From positions 1 through 64,000 of the forward strand of contig QMSP01000005.1 of the NCBI GenBank assembly GCA_003650925.1: a stretch of DNA of 64,000 nt, written 5' to 3'. The notes under the pieces were generated by a model. It had not been told where the DNA came from, did no database searches, and saw nothing but the letters and a program-made list of their open reading frames with translations. This DNA comes from Thermoprotei archaeon. GTDB taxonomy: Archaea > Thermoproteota > Thermoprotei > QMSL01. Position 1 is the stretch's first letter. Each line of letters starts with the position of its first letter. Position numbers and translations under genes: made by a program. This document shows positions 51,200-59,250 of this stretch, piece after piece.

Positions 51200-51448
51200 C
51201 TATTTCCTGTCCTCAAGCGAGCACAACGCCCTCAGCATACTCAAGGCTCTAAGGTAGGAGGTCAGCATAGCTCTTAACACTGAGAGCTTCTCCGCAGACA
51301 TCTCTATGACCACATGACCTCTACTCATCATCACTTTGACCTTTCCTCCCCTAGGCTGACTCTCGGCCTCAGGCTTAATGCTACTGTACACTATCTTTAG
51401 CACCACTGGATTAGATCTGAAGATTATACAAGCCTCATGAGGACACAT
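51200..51448 (-). CDS. pcc1: KEOPS subunit Pcc1
   Basis: An 82-residue protein ending in the Pcc1 pattern HVVIEMSAEKLSVLRAMLTSYLRALSML, in which the helix carrying R-A-x-L-x-S-Y-L-R is characteristic. The first part (VVLKIVYSSIKPE) gives the two preceding strands. It dimerises to bridge Kae1 units. Kae1 and Bud32 are in the 42-44 kb operon; this gene sits instead between Brix and prefoldin. Its start overlaps the Brix gene by 14 bases. Confidence 0.75.
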   Translation of the reverse strand: MCPHEACIIFRSNPVVLKIVYSSIKPEAESQPRGGKVKVMMSRGHVVIEMSAEKLSVLRAMLTSYLRALSMLRALCSLEDRK

Positions 51449-52004
51449 AGAGAAAAGCCCTCTCCACCCTTATTAGAGGACCACATATCTTCATATCCCT
51501 CAAGGTGAAGAATCTAATAAAGGCCAGAGATCTGGAATGTCTACTAACCCACAAGACCACATTCCCCATTCCCTTGAGATCCTCTGGATCAGCGGCTTCA
51601 CAATAGGGCAGTTCAAGTGCTTGAGCCAAAGTTTCAGCGAATGCCTTAACTTCGTCACTTACTTCCTCCTCACAGCCTATGACCATGTTGACTATTCTCG
51701 GAGGTTTAACCGAGTCAGGAACTTCTCTTGCCAGCTTAACACCTGCTATTATCACTTTTGGAGGTATCCACTTATAGTAGTCCTCACCCACCTCCATGAA
51801 GATCAGCCTTCCAGGATTTCCTCTTCTTGACCCCACTATTATTACCTTCGAGGCTCCTAGGCTCAGAGCTGTAGCAGCAAGGTCCTCTATGGACTGTTTT
51901 CCTCTATTAACCCTTATAGCCTCTGGAAGAACTGCTGCTAACTCATTACAGAAAGACCTAATCCTCCTTCCTGGCCTCCTACAGGTAGTCACCACTATGG
52001 TCAT
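51435..52004 (-). CDS. Brix-domain ribosome biogenesis protein (Imp4-like)
   Basis: A 189-residue Brix domain: VVTTCRRPGRRIRSFCNELAAVLPEAIRVNRG opens the fold with the sigma70-like motif, and ALSLGASKVIIVGSRRGNPGRLIFM and LIRVERAFLYVSS complete it. Eukaryotic Imp4 binds U3 snoRNP and pre-rRNA; archaeal homologues (Mil) are thought to help rRNA folding. Two bases separate it from eL43. In Sulfolobus-type operons rpoP lies here, but it is not present. Confidence 0.9.
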   Translation of the reverse strand: MTIVVTTCRRPGRRIRSFCNELAAVLPEAIRVNRGKQSIEDLAATALSLGASKVIIVGSRRGNPGRLIFMEVGEDYYKWIPPKVIIAGVKLAREVPDSVKPPRIVNMVIGCEEEVSDEVKAFAETLAQALELPYCEAADPEDLKGMGNVVLWVSRHSRSLAFIRFFTLRDMKICGPLIRVERAFLYVSS

Positions 52005-52006
52005 GG

Positions 52007-52303
52007 CTACTCAAAGGGGCCTTTTTGCCTTGCCTTTAAGGATATTACTTCCTCTCTTGCAAAGGTTTTGCCCAGGATGGTCACTGGGACGTAGGCTCCT
52101 CCTGTAAACGTAGTTCCGCATTTAGTGCAGGTCCATATGCCGAATGATATCCTCTTAAGCCTTCCCATGGTTTTACAGTATGGACATCTGTTCGTCTTAG
52201 CGCGCATCTTCATCTCTATTCTTGCCACTTTCTTCCTTAAAGTGGCTCCATACCTGGCTCCATACCTACCAGCTGGCCCAACGACTTTTGTTCTCCTTCC
52301 CAT
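52007..52303 (-). CDS. rpl37ae: Ribosomal protein eL43 (L37Ae)
   Basis: A 98-residue zinc-ribbon large-subunit protein. The signature GRYGARYGATLRKKVARIE is followed by the ligands CPYC and CTKC (NRCPYCKTMGRLKRIS, WTCTKCGTTFTGGAY). Typical neighbour of rrp42 and Brix genes in archaeal exosome operons. The C terminus (VISLKARQKGPFE) is longer than in many homologues. Confidence 0.96.
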   Translation of the reverse strand: MGRRTKVVGPAGRYGARYGATLRKKVARIEMKMRAKTNRCPYCKTMGRLKRISFGIWTCTKCGTTFTGGAYVPVTILGKTFAREEVISLKARQKGPFE

Positions 52304-52344
52304 CGATTATCCCCCTTCTATTCCAAGCCCCCTCCTTATTTGCC

Positions 52345-53190
52345 TTACTGTCCCTCCTTGACTATCCACTCCACGTCCTCAATACTGGGCAGTGGTGGGA
52401 GAGCTTTTCTGATCTCCTTGGCCTTCTCCACTGCTAGCTTTGAAGCATACTTTACATCATCCACCGTCAGGCTTCCTCCTATGCCTTTCTGCACAGCACA
52501 TATCCTATCGCTCTCGTCTATAGTAACCGTGATTCTACAATCCATTACTAGCTCTTCATCAAGCGATGGATCGACTACGATCTTCTCGCCTATTTTAGCC
52601 ATGGTAACAGGGACAGGTCTATTCACTACAGGAAGAGGCACCCACTCATCAAGTATGGTTACTTTGCCCTCTTTAACAGCTACTTTAGGCATCTTGGCAA
52701 TTAACAGTGCTGCTATGGTAGCAAGGCCAGAAGCATCCATCATGTTGCCATCGTGATTTAGCACATAGACGTCTATATACACAACCCACACCTTCTCTCC
52801 AGGCAGTATGCACAGCTTCTTGAGGTCTATTGCTCCTGAACTTCTTATCCCTCGGTCAACGACCCTGGCCACCTCTATGGCGCTCTCATCTGGAGGCCCA
52901 GGCTCAAACGTTGGAGAAGCCAGAGGAAGAAACTCTGCATTCACTATGAAAGCTCCCTCATCAGGGGTATCTGGATATGGCTTACCTAGTTCTACCTTAA
53001 CTCCTGCTATTGATATTGTATTGCCAAGCCTCACCATAGCTGAGCCCTCGGCTTTTTCAACTACTCCCAGCTCTATGGAGATGGGCCTGTACTCGTCTAG
53101 CCTTCTTCCATCTAGTCTTTCGCCCTTAGCCAACATTGACATTATCTGTTGCCTCTTGATCTTAGGTATTATCTCCTCACTTCGAGGCAT
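52345..53190 (-). CDS. rrp42: Exosome core subunit Rrp42
   Basis: Non-catalytic RNase PH-like subunit of the exosome ring, 281 residues. It starts with a helical leader (EEIIPKIKRQQIMSMLAKGERLDGRRLDEYRPI), then GSAMVRLGNTISIAGVKVELG and LPLASPTFEPGPPDESAIEVARVVDRGIR. The catalytic Asp of Rrp41 has no counterpart here, as usual. One base separates it from rrp41; together they form the hexameric trimer of dimers. Confidence 0.96.
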   Translation of the reverse strand: MPRSEEIIPKIKRQQIMSMLAKGERLDGRRLDEYRPISIELGVVEKAEGSAMVRLGNTISIAGVKVELGKPYPDTPDEGAFIVNAEFLPLASPTFEPGPPDESAIEVARVVDRGIRSSGAIDLKKLCILPGEKVWVVYIDVYVLNHDGNMMDASGLATIAALLIAKMPKVAVKEGKVTILDEWVPLPVVNRPVPVTMAKIGEKIVVDPSLDEELVMDCRITVTIDESDRICAVQKGIGGSLTVDDVKYASKLAVEKAKEIRKALPPLPSIEDVEWIVKEGQ

Positions 53191-53191
53191 G

Positions 53192-53953
53192 CTAAGTCAC
53201 CTCCACCTCCCTTTTTATAGCAAGGTACTTCTCTCTAAGGGCCTCCTTTTGCTTATTATATATCTCCTTTATGCCTCTCATTGCCAGCTCTAAGGCTTTT
53301 TCAAACTCCTCAAGGGTCATCAAGCCATCAGCCTGAAGCAACGTTATCTTGCCAAGGCTAGGCATCATAGCGACAGGCATATCTGCCTCCCCATATCGAT
53401 CCTCTAAGTCCATTGGATCTAGGACGAGCTGCCCTTCGACTTTGCCCACAGCTATAGCAGCTACTAGGTCCCTCATCGGTATGCCTGCGTCTGCGAGAGC
53501 GACGGCAGCTGCTGTTATTCCTGCACATCTAGTGCCGCCATCTGCTTGAATAACCTCTATGAAGACATCGATCGTCGTTCTGGGGAAGTACTCAAGGAAT
53601 ATGGCTGGCTCGAGAGCCTCTCTTATCACCTTTGAAAGCTCTATCTCCCTCCTTGTAGGAGCTGGAGATTTCCTCTCAAGGACTGAGAATGGAACCATGT
53701 GGTATCTACATCTTAAAATAGCTCTATCGGGCATGGCTAGGTGTCTGGGGTGTAGCTCTCTGGGCCCATAGACTGCAGCCATTATCTTGTTCCTTCCCTG
53801 TTCAAGATAACATGATCCATCTGCGTTCTTGAGTACGCCCACCTCTATCTTTATCCTCCTTAGCTCATCCACCTTTCTTCCATCAGCTCTACGTCCTTCT
53901 TCATCTATTAACCTAGGAGGCCTTTCTACCTTTCTTACTAGCTGAGACAACAT
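53192..53953 (-). CDS. rrp41: Exosome catalytic subunit Rrp41
   Basis: Phosphorolytic 3'-5' exoribonuclease and tailing enzyme. [27 protein letters not shown] at the N terminus, [52 protein letters not shown], and the catalytic Asp in [14 protein letters not shown] are all present. 253 residues. The 5' end overlaps rrp4 by 41 bases, with translation likely coupled. Confidence 0.97.
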   Translation of the reverse strand: MLSQLVRKVERPPRLIDEEGRRADGRKVDELRRIKIEVGVLKNADGSCYLEQGRNKIMAAVYGPRELHPRHLAMPDRAILRCRYHMVPFSVLERKSPAPTRREIELSKVIREALEPAIFLEYFPRTTIDVFIEVIQADGGTRCAGITAAAVALADAGIPMRDLVAAIAVGKVEGQLVLDPMDLEDRYGEADMPVAMMPSLGKITLLQADGLMTLEEFEKALELAMRGIKEIYNKQKEALREKYLAIKREVEVT

Positions 53954-54656
53954 TCCCCCTCCTGCTCTTCTCTCTTCTTATCATCTCCCTTATCCTATCG
54001 GTTAATCCTGACGTGTGAGCCTCAAGCTCTATTCTCTTTATAACACGGACTAATAACAGTTCATCCTCTGGATTCTCAGCATAAATCCATATCCTTCCAT
54101 TCTGCCCTACCAATATTTGACAATTTATCTCCTTTTTGATCATATTGATCATGGAGCCCTTCTTCCCTATGAGCCTAGGTATCTTGGCGGGTGATATCTC
54201 AACAACAGTTCCTCTATCTATCTTCCCACACTTAGGCTCCTTCGTTGACAGGAGTGGGTCTCTAGTCCTGTCAAAGGCTATTATCTTAGCTACGAGGAAA
54301 TCTCCTACATCAAAGTACTTAGTAAGATCCTCTCTTGTGGTATCTATAACCTTATTGAAGGCATCACTTACCTGTAGTATCGCTGAGTAGGGCGAGGCTA
54401 TGTCGACTGTCCAATGGGATATGCCTACATCTATGACTTTGCCTATGACAATATCCCCTACCTTTGGCACATAGCAGCATTTCAGAGGGATGACATGGAT
54501 GGCTCTATCCTTAAGCTCAGCAAGACCTATGATGCTGGAGTATATGGCATTTCCCACCTTGTACACGTTACTTCCCAGTTGATATGGCCCCTTAGCTAAA
54601 AGCTGTCCTGGAACTACGATCTCTCTTTGAGTGAAGTACACTGCCACTGTGGTCAC
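53913..54656 (-). CDS. rrp4: Exosome cap subunit Rrp4
   Basis: RNA-binding cap protein of 247 residues. It has the N-terminal domain ([19 protein letters not shown]), an S1 domain ([30 protein letters not shown]) and a KH domain with [14 protein letters not shown] as the G-x-x-G loop. The basic C terminus ([18 protein letters not shown]) extends beyond usual Rrp4. The ATG overlaps the SBDS stop by four bases. Confidence 0.96.
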   Translation of the reverse strand: MTTVAVYFTQREIVVPGQLLAKGPYQLGSNVYKVGNAIYSSIIGLAELKDRAIHVIPLKCCYVPKVGDIVIGKVIDVGISHWTVDIASPYSAILQVSDAFNKVIDTTREDLTKYFDVGDFLVAKIIAFDRTRDPLLSTKEPKCGKIDRGTVVEISPAKIPRLIGKKGSMINMIKKEINCQILVGQNGRIWIYAENPEDELLLVRVIKRIELEAHTSGLTDRIREMIRREKSRRGNVVSASKKGRKAS

Positions 54657-55351
54657 CTCATACTCAATATTCTGATCTCTCCTTCTCCTTTTGTAAGCTG
54701 ATTAACCTTCTCTATCAGTATAGGTCTCATACCTGCTGGAATCTCTAGCTCTGCCATCCAGCTACCATCAGGAAGCCATGCCTGCCTCGTTATAGTTCCC
54801 ATTCTACTCAAGACACCATAGGCTCTTCCCACATAAGCTGCTGGAATCTTAACGGCTATGAGTGCTCTGGCTATCTTGATGGGTAGTATTCGCTGAAGAG
54901 CTTTGATTATATTCATGGCCTGTTCTTCAGCTGGCTTGAAAGGGTCGATCCCAACTTTTGCCTCCTCTAGAGCACTTTCTATCCTTGATGGAGGATGAGG
55001 ATGTCCAGTTCGTGGGTCTATGCAGTTTCTAGATATGAATTCTATTATTTGTCTTCTCTTAGCCTCTATCATTCTCCTACGCTGCTCTGCAGTAAGCTGG
55101 ATCTCACCCTTCCTCAGGATCTGCTCAGCAACCTTGTAGGGATCAGTAGTTCCAAAAACCTTCATCAATGTCTCCTCTGAAGCTCTAAGCCCTTTCTTGG
55201 CATCCTTATATATTACGTCATAGACAAGAACCTTCCTCAAGTCCTTTTCTTTTCCTTCTCTAAACCTCCAGGCAGCCTCGGGCTCAACTATGATCTCGAA
55301 CCTTTCACCATGACTTGAATACCTCGCTATTACATACTTGCCTCTCTCCAA
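54653..55351 (-). CDS. sdo1: Ribosome maturation protein Sdo1/SBDS
   Basis: The 232-residue archaeal orthologue of the Shwachman-Bodian-Diamond protein, involved in releasing eIF6 from the 60S subunit. Domain [32 protein letters not shown]; domain [36 protein letters not shown]; and the [17 protein letters not shown] segment ([14 protein letters not shown]), followed by a ferredoxin-like domain III. Located between psmA and rrp4 as in many archaea. Confidence 0.96.
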   Translation of the reverse strand: MERGKYVIARYSSHGERFEIIVEPEAAWRFREGKEKDLRKVLVYDVIYKDAKKGLRASEETLMKVFGTTDPYKVAEQILRKGEIQLTAEQRRRMIEAKRRQIIEFISRNCIDPRTGHPHPPSRIESALEEAKVGIDPFKPAEEQAMNIIKALQRILPIKIARALIAVKIPAAYVGRAYGVLSRMGTITRQAWLPDGSWMAELEIPAGMRPILIEKVNQLTKGEGEIRILSMR

Positions 55352-55362
55352 GAGCGCTCACC

Positions 55363-56114
55363 TCAGGTCTTGAATTTCTTGTATTCCTCTATATACTTCG
55401 CTATTTCCTCCTTGGTTAGCTTTCTAAACTTGCCTTCAGCTACAGTTGCAATGCCCATTTCAATTTTCTCAGCATCTATTCCTCCTTCCATGACTTTCTC
55501 TAGAGCTTTCAGGGCAAGAAAGATAGCCTCCTTGAAGCTTATCTCCTTCTTATACTCCTTCTCTAGAAACTCCCTCACTGTGGCCTCCCCTGCCCCGATC
55601 ACATGTGCATAGTACTTCCTATAGGCTCCCCATGGGTCAGTGCCAAATAGCTCAGGACCATTGAAGTCTATGCCGCCTATTATGAAGGCTACTCCAAAGG
55701 GTCTAACTCCTGCATGCTGAGTGTATATTTGCTTAAGATCGCAGATCCTCCTCGTCAAGGTTTCTACGGATATGGGCTCATCGTATACCAGCCTGTTTAT
55801 TTGAGCCTCGACTCTAGCCCTATCTATGAGCACCCTTGCATCAGAGGGAATTCCTGAGAACACTAGGCCTATGTGCTCATCTATTTGATAAATCTTATCC
55901 ACAGGCTCCATGAGAGGTGAGAATTCCTTCCTCTCCGCAATAAGCACTACACCTTCAGAACATCTAATGCCCACTGCAGTAAGGCCTTTCCTCACAGCCT
56001 CTGCTGCGTATTCTACTTGATATAATCTCCCATCTGGCGAGAAGATCGTTATGGCCCTTTTACGGCCGCTCCTGAGGAGCGGCTATCGTAGCCCATACTG
56101 GGTGGAGTGAACAT
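55363..56114 (-). CDS. psmA: 20S proteasome alpha subunit, two exons interrupted by a 26-base BHB intron
   Basis: Structural alpha-ring subunit of the proteasome. Exon 1 (56085-56114) encodes ten residues MFTPPSMGYD after GAGGTGAT; exon 2 (55363-56058) continues RAITIFSPDGRLYQVEYAAEA and gives a normal alpha subunit of 241 residues with KGTTAVG-like RKGLTAVGIRC. The joined YDR triad is the conserved gate motif (Tyr8-Asp9-Arg10 in other archaea). Read straight through, the frame stops after 21 residues (in-frame TAA within exon 2), and the remaining frame would have to begin at a GTG inside the conserved N-terminal helix. The intron fold and exact joining are described in the intron entry. This is the first gene of the superoperon continuing through exosome genes. 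Confidence 0.9.
56059..56084 (-). other. Predicted pre-mRNA intron of psmA with bulge-helix-bulge structure
   Basis: Minus strand. Central helix TACG (56087-56090) pairs with CGTA (56061-56064). The 5' bulge is ATA (56084-56086), the 3' bulge AAA (56058-56060). The inner hairpin is GCCGCTCC (56076-56083), loop TCA, GGAGCGGC (56065-56072). The outer helix has C91-G57, a small internal loop, then five pairs TATGG with CCATA (56050-56054 with 56093-56097). Cutting after the second base of each bulge, as splicing endonuclease does, removes 56059-56084 (26 bases) and joins GAT to AGG (Asp-Arg) between codons. Confidence 0.85.
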
Positions 56115-56445
56115 GTTCATCACCTCATAGCCTTTAGAGCACCCCCTCACATAAATATCATGAATAGTATATAAAGGTAGTCTAAGCTTCGAGCACCTTG
56201 AGGAGCCCTCTATAGAAGCCTGCTTCATAATAGATGAGAAGAAGATCTCACCTTGGCTCTAACGTAATCATGTCTTTTTACAAGCTGAATGTACTCATCA
56301 TAGCTTGTCCACTTTCTGTCATTCCTATGTAGTGACTAATTAAGAGCTTATTGCTGGTCTTTCTCCTGAACTAGGTTTCCATGGTCTTGGCAGTGGAAAT
56401 GGATTGGATAGCCAGAAAGCATCTCATGAATAAGACTATTAGCTG
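56115..56445. other. Intergenic stretch with the psmA promoter
   Basis: Minus-strand TTTATATA at 56168-56175 fits a TATA box and predicts transcription from about 56146, giving a leader near 30 bases that ends in GAGGTGAT overlapping an ATG at 56120; ATG 56114 is the properly spaced start. The remaining 56180-56445 shows no gene or repeat that I can support. Confidence 0.6.
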
Positions 56446-57039
56446 CTAAGCTATGATATTCTGCATAACCTTAGGCAGAAAGTAGTCGACCACTTCTTCA
56501 CTTAGTCCAATCTCAAGTAACCTCCTCCTTATCTCATTGGGATCTCTTATGCCTTCCTTAAGCATTCTCTTGGTGAGCTCACGTATAGTCTCCTTGTATT
56601 CATGTGGGTAAATTATCCATGCATCAACCAATTCTACGTAATAGTCAGGCTCAAACTTAGACCAGGGCTTCTTGTGTACAACAGCTACTTTTACCTCCTT
56701 AGCACCCTTCTCCTTCAAGTGCTCAAGTGCGCAAAGTATGCTCTCCCCTGTATCAGCTACATCGTCCACAAGGAGTACTCTCTTGCCTCTAACATCAGTG
56801 CTAACAGGTTGCGTTATGGTAGGCTTTTCTTTCGTCTCGGCTACACTTCTATAGAATTCAACCCTTATGCTAGCTACATTGGGATTATCAAGGAGGTCAC
56901 TCATTATCCTGGCCACTACCCATCCACCTCTAGCTATGCCCACTATGATATCTGGCTTGTACCCGCTTTTCTCAACCTTCTCCGCCAGTCTAACTATTTG
57001 CCAGTAGAGCTTGTCCCATGTGAGGGTGATGAACTTCAA
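56446..57039 (-). CDS. Purine phosphoribosyltransferase family protein
   Basis: A type I phosphoribosyltransferase of 197 residues. The PRPP motif is RVLLVDDVADTGESIL (about residue 92), the hood begins WDKLYWQIVRLAEKVEKSGYKPDIIVGIARGGWVVARIMSDLL. It is closest to xanthine/hypoxanthine-guanine transferases of COG2236. A C-terminal helical extension (TKRMLKEGIRDPNEIRRRLLEIGLSEEVVDYFLP) goes beyond the catalytic core. Likely purine salvage, which may connect with adenine deaminase at 17160. It overlaps the glycosylase gene by four bases. Confidence 0.88.
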   Translation of the reverse strand: MKFITLTWDKLYWQIVRLAEKVEKSGYKPDIIVGIARGGWVVARIMSDLLDNPNVASIRVEFYRSVAETKEKPTITQPVSTDVRGKRVLLVDDVADTGESILCALEHLKEKGAKEVKVAVVHKKPWSKFEPDYYVELVDAWIIYPHEYKETIRELTKRMLKEGIRDPNEIRRRLLEIGLSEEVVDYFLPKVMQNIIA

Positions 57040-58046
57040 GCTCTACCCCTCAATACTTGGTCAGCTGTCTCGCTTTTAAGATTATTCTTCTCGCAGACAG
57101 CTCTTAGAGGACATCGTTGGCATAGCGGCTTATATGTTCTACAGTATTTCCTTGCATGTAGATAGGCCAGCGTCTGATACCATGCAGCTAGGTCTTTGAA
57201 TCTTCTGACTATAAGGCTTCTAACACAGTGGTCAGTTATAGGGCATTTACTGCAGATGTATTTGGCACAGTACGTCACATTTGGTGGCCTGGCATCCTCA
57301 GGGACTACACCAAGCCTTCTGCTTACGGTTATCAAGTGAACATCACAGGGTGGAGTATAGACATCTCCATAGCTCGTCAGTATTATGGAGTCAGCTACCT
57401 TAGGCCCTATCCATGAACATTTGCTTATCAATAGGCGCCTGAGCTCAGCTAAGCCTACCTCCGCCAAAGCTGGCCCTATTCGATATACATCATCAGATGA
57501 AACTCCAAGGTCAAGAAGAAGTTTCCTAAGGTCATTCAAAGCCTCTTTAGCATGAACTATTTGATAGCTTGTTCCAATGTTGTGCCTCAGCTCCTCTTCA
57601 TCATAAGCCAAGAGCTTGAAGGGATTCTCCTGGACTAGCTTCCATATTCTCATACACCATCGTAGTACGAATCGCTCATAGTCTGCTCTTCTCGATAAAA
57701 CTACCGAAATGAATATGAACACAAAGTCCTCCTGGTCAATAGGTATTCTGACACCAGGATATTCCAGGGCGAGAGCTTCCGCTATTTCTCTGACCTCCTC
57801 TTCAAGCTTATCAATCTTCTCCTCGAAGGGGCCTCTGTGAACTCCTATAAGCTTTTTCACATAGTCTAGGTCAAGATGCCCCTTGTACTCTACTACAACT
57901 TCATCACCCACTTGAGCTAACTTGAGGCCTTTGTAGAATCCAGCCACTTTAGTCCATGAGCACCCCTTATGACAGAATAGACTGGAGATAAAACTTGGCC
58001 TTAAGGTTAGATGTAGGTTGAATGGCTTTCTCGGGACTAACTTCAT
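57036..58046 (-). CDS. HhH-GPD DNA glycosylase/AP lyase with two cysteine clusters
   Basis: A 336-residue base-excision repair enzyme. The helix-hairpin-helix is SKCSWIGPKVADSIIL with the candidate Schiff-base Lys in GPK, and the catalytic Asp is in YTPPCDVHLITVSRRLG. The C terminus has the endonuclease III iron-sulfur motif C-x6-C-x2-C-x5-C (CRTYKPLCQRCPLRAVC). About 30 residues upstream lies a second set, CAKYICSKCPITDHC (C-x4-C-x2-C-x5-C). The N-terminal 120 residues resemble the AlkA/OGG-like beta domain. It is linked to an aminotransferase upstream and a phosphoribosyltransferase downstream by ATGA overlaps. Confidence 0.88.
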   Translation of the reverse strand: MKLVPRKPFNLHLTLRPSFISSLFCHKGCSWTKVAGFYKGLKLAQVGDEVVVEYKGHLDLDYVKKLIGVHRGPFEEKIDKLEEEVREIAEALALEYPGVRIPIDQEDFVFIFISVVLSRRADYERFVLRWCMRIWKLVQENPFKLLAYDEEELRHNIGTSYQIVHAKEALNDLRKLLLDLGVSSDDVYRIGPALAEVGLAELRRLLISKCSWIGPKVADSIILTSYGDVYTPPCDVHLITVSRRLGVVPEDARPPNVTYCAKYICSKCPITDHCVRSLIVRRFKDLAAWYQTLAYLHARKYCRTYKPLCQRCPLRAVCEKNNLKSETADQVLRGRA

Positions 58047-59215
58047 AGCCTCCTCAGTACCTCGCTCATCCTGCTGATGGCTGCACCAACATCAGCCCTG
58101 TAGCCAAAATAGGTGAGGTTATCAGCTATGGAGGTCACTACAACGAATAGCTCCTTTCTTGAGACAATACCCATGCATCCTATTCTAAATATCTTCCCCC
58201 TTAACTCACCAAATCCTCCTGCAACCTCAATGTGGTATATATCAGCGAGCCTATTTCTGAACTTGACATCATCTATTCCTTGAGGATATCTCACGGCTAT
58301 CACTGTAGGAGAGCGCCACTCTCTTTTTGGGAATATCTCCAGACCAAGTCCTTCTATGCCCTCATACAAAGCCTCAGAGCATATCTTCTGCCTCATTATC
58401 CAATTATCCAGGCCTACCTCTCTTATCATATCGAGAGCCTCATCCAGGGCGAACATCAAGTGAAGCGCAGGCGTAAAGGGAGTTTCCCATTTCTCCTCTC
58501 GAAACCTCTTATATCTCTTCAAGTCGAAGTAGTACGACTTAGCTTTAGTCTTCTCTATCACCTCCCAGGCCTCTTGACTTACTGAGAGCAGAGCTAGGCC
58601 TGGAGGTGCTGCTAGGCACTTCTGAGTTGCTCCTATGCATATATCTACCTTCCATGCGTCAACCTCTAATTTCTCACCTCCCAGAATGCTTATCGCATCT
58701 ACAACTGTCAATACTCCTCTCCTCCTGGCTTCTCTACATATAGCCTCGAGCTCTCTGACTACAACTCCCGTTGAGGTTTCATTATAGACTAAGGCCAGTG
58801 CCTTTGCATCCTCGTGCTCATCAAGGAGTGCTTTTATATCCTCAAGCCTTGGGGCTTCTCCCAGAGGATACCTCTTGCATATGACATTAGCGCCATAGAC
58901 CCTAGCTATATCTGCCATTCTCTGACTGAAATTGCCATATATGGGAACTATGACTTTATCGTTTGGTTCAATTATATTCGCAAGAGCGGCCTCCATGCCT
59001 CCTGTCCCTGATGAAGTGAGGATGAATATCTCGCCTTTTTCGGTTCTGAAAATGTACCTTAACTTCTCAACAAGCCTTTTATAGAGCTTCCTGAATGGCT
59101 CACTTCTATGATTTATAGCCTGCCTCGACATGGCCCTTATAACTCTTTCCGATAACATTGTTGGGCCAGGTACCATGAGTACTATGTCATTCATCCTCTT
59201 CACCACATTAGCCAT
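58043..59215 (-). CDS. Class V aminotransferase, alanine-glyoxylate/serine-pyruvate type
   Basis: A PLP enzyme of 390 residues. VPGPTMLSERVIRAMSRQAINHRSEPF is the opening signature of alanine-glyoxylate aminotransferases, ILTSSGTGGMEAAL binds the phosphate, VVDAISILGGEKLEVDAW has the Asp that contacts the pyridine nitrogen, and GATQKCLAAPPGL contains the PLP Lys. It can convert glyoxylate to glycine or serine to hydroxypyruvate, which may connect with the hydroxypyruvate reductase and glycerate kinase at 2-4.6 kb. First gene of a three-gene operon; divergent from the SAM hydrolase-type gene. Confidence 0.93.
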   Translation of the reverse strand: MANVVKRMNDIVLMVPGPTMLSERVIRAMSRQAINHRSEPFRKLYKRLVEKLRYIFRTEKGEIFILTSSGTGGMEAALANIIEPNDKVIVPIYGNFSQRMADIARVYGANVICKRYPLGEAPRLEDIKALLDEHEDAKALALVYNETSTGVVVRELEAICREARRRGVLTVVDAISILGGEKLEVDAWKVDICIGATQKCLAAPPGLALLSVSQEAWEVIEKTKAKSYYFDLKRYKRFREEKWETPFTPALHLMFALDEALDMIREVGLDNWIMRQKICSEALYEGIEGLGLEIFPKREWRSPTVIAVRYPQGIDDVKFRNRLADIYHIEVAGGFGELRGKIFRIGCMGIVSRKELFVVVTSIADNLTYFGYRADVGAAISRMSEVLRRL

Positions 59216-59250
59216 ATATTTGTGAGTAGTATTTATGATTTAGAGCATCC

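Noticed and set aside
56602-57165. Open frame of 187 codons on the plus strand opposite the phosphoribosyltransferase and glycosylase genes
   Set aside because: Both minus-strand genes are certain; the frame has odd composition and no ribosome site.
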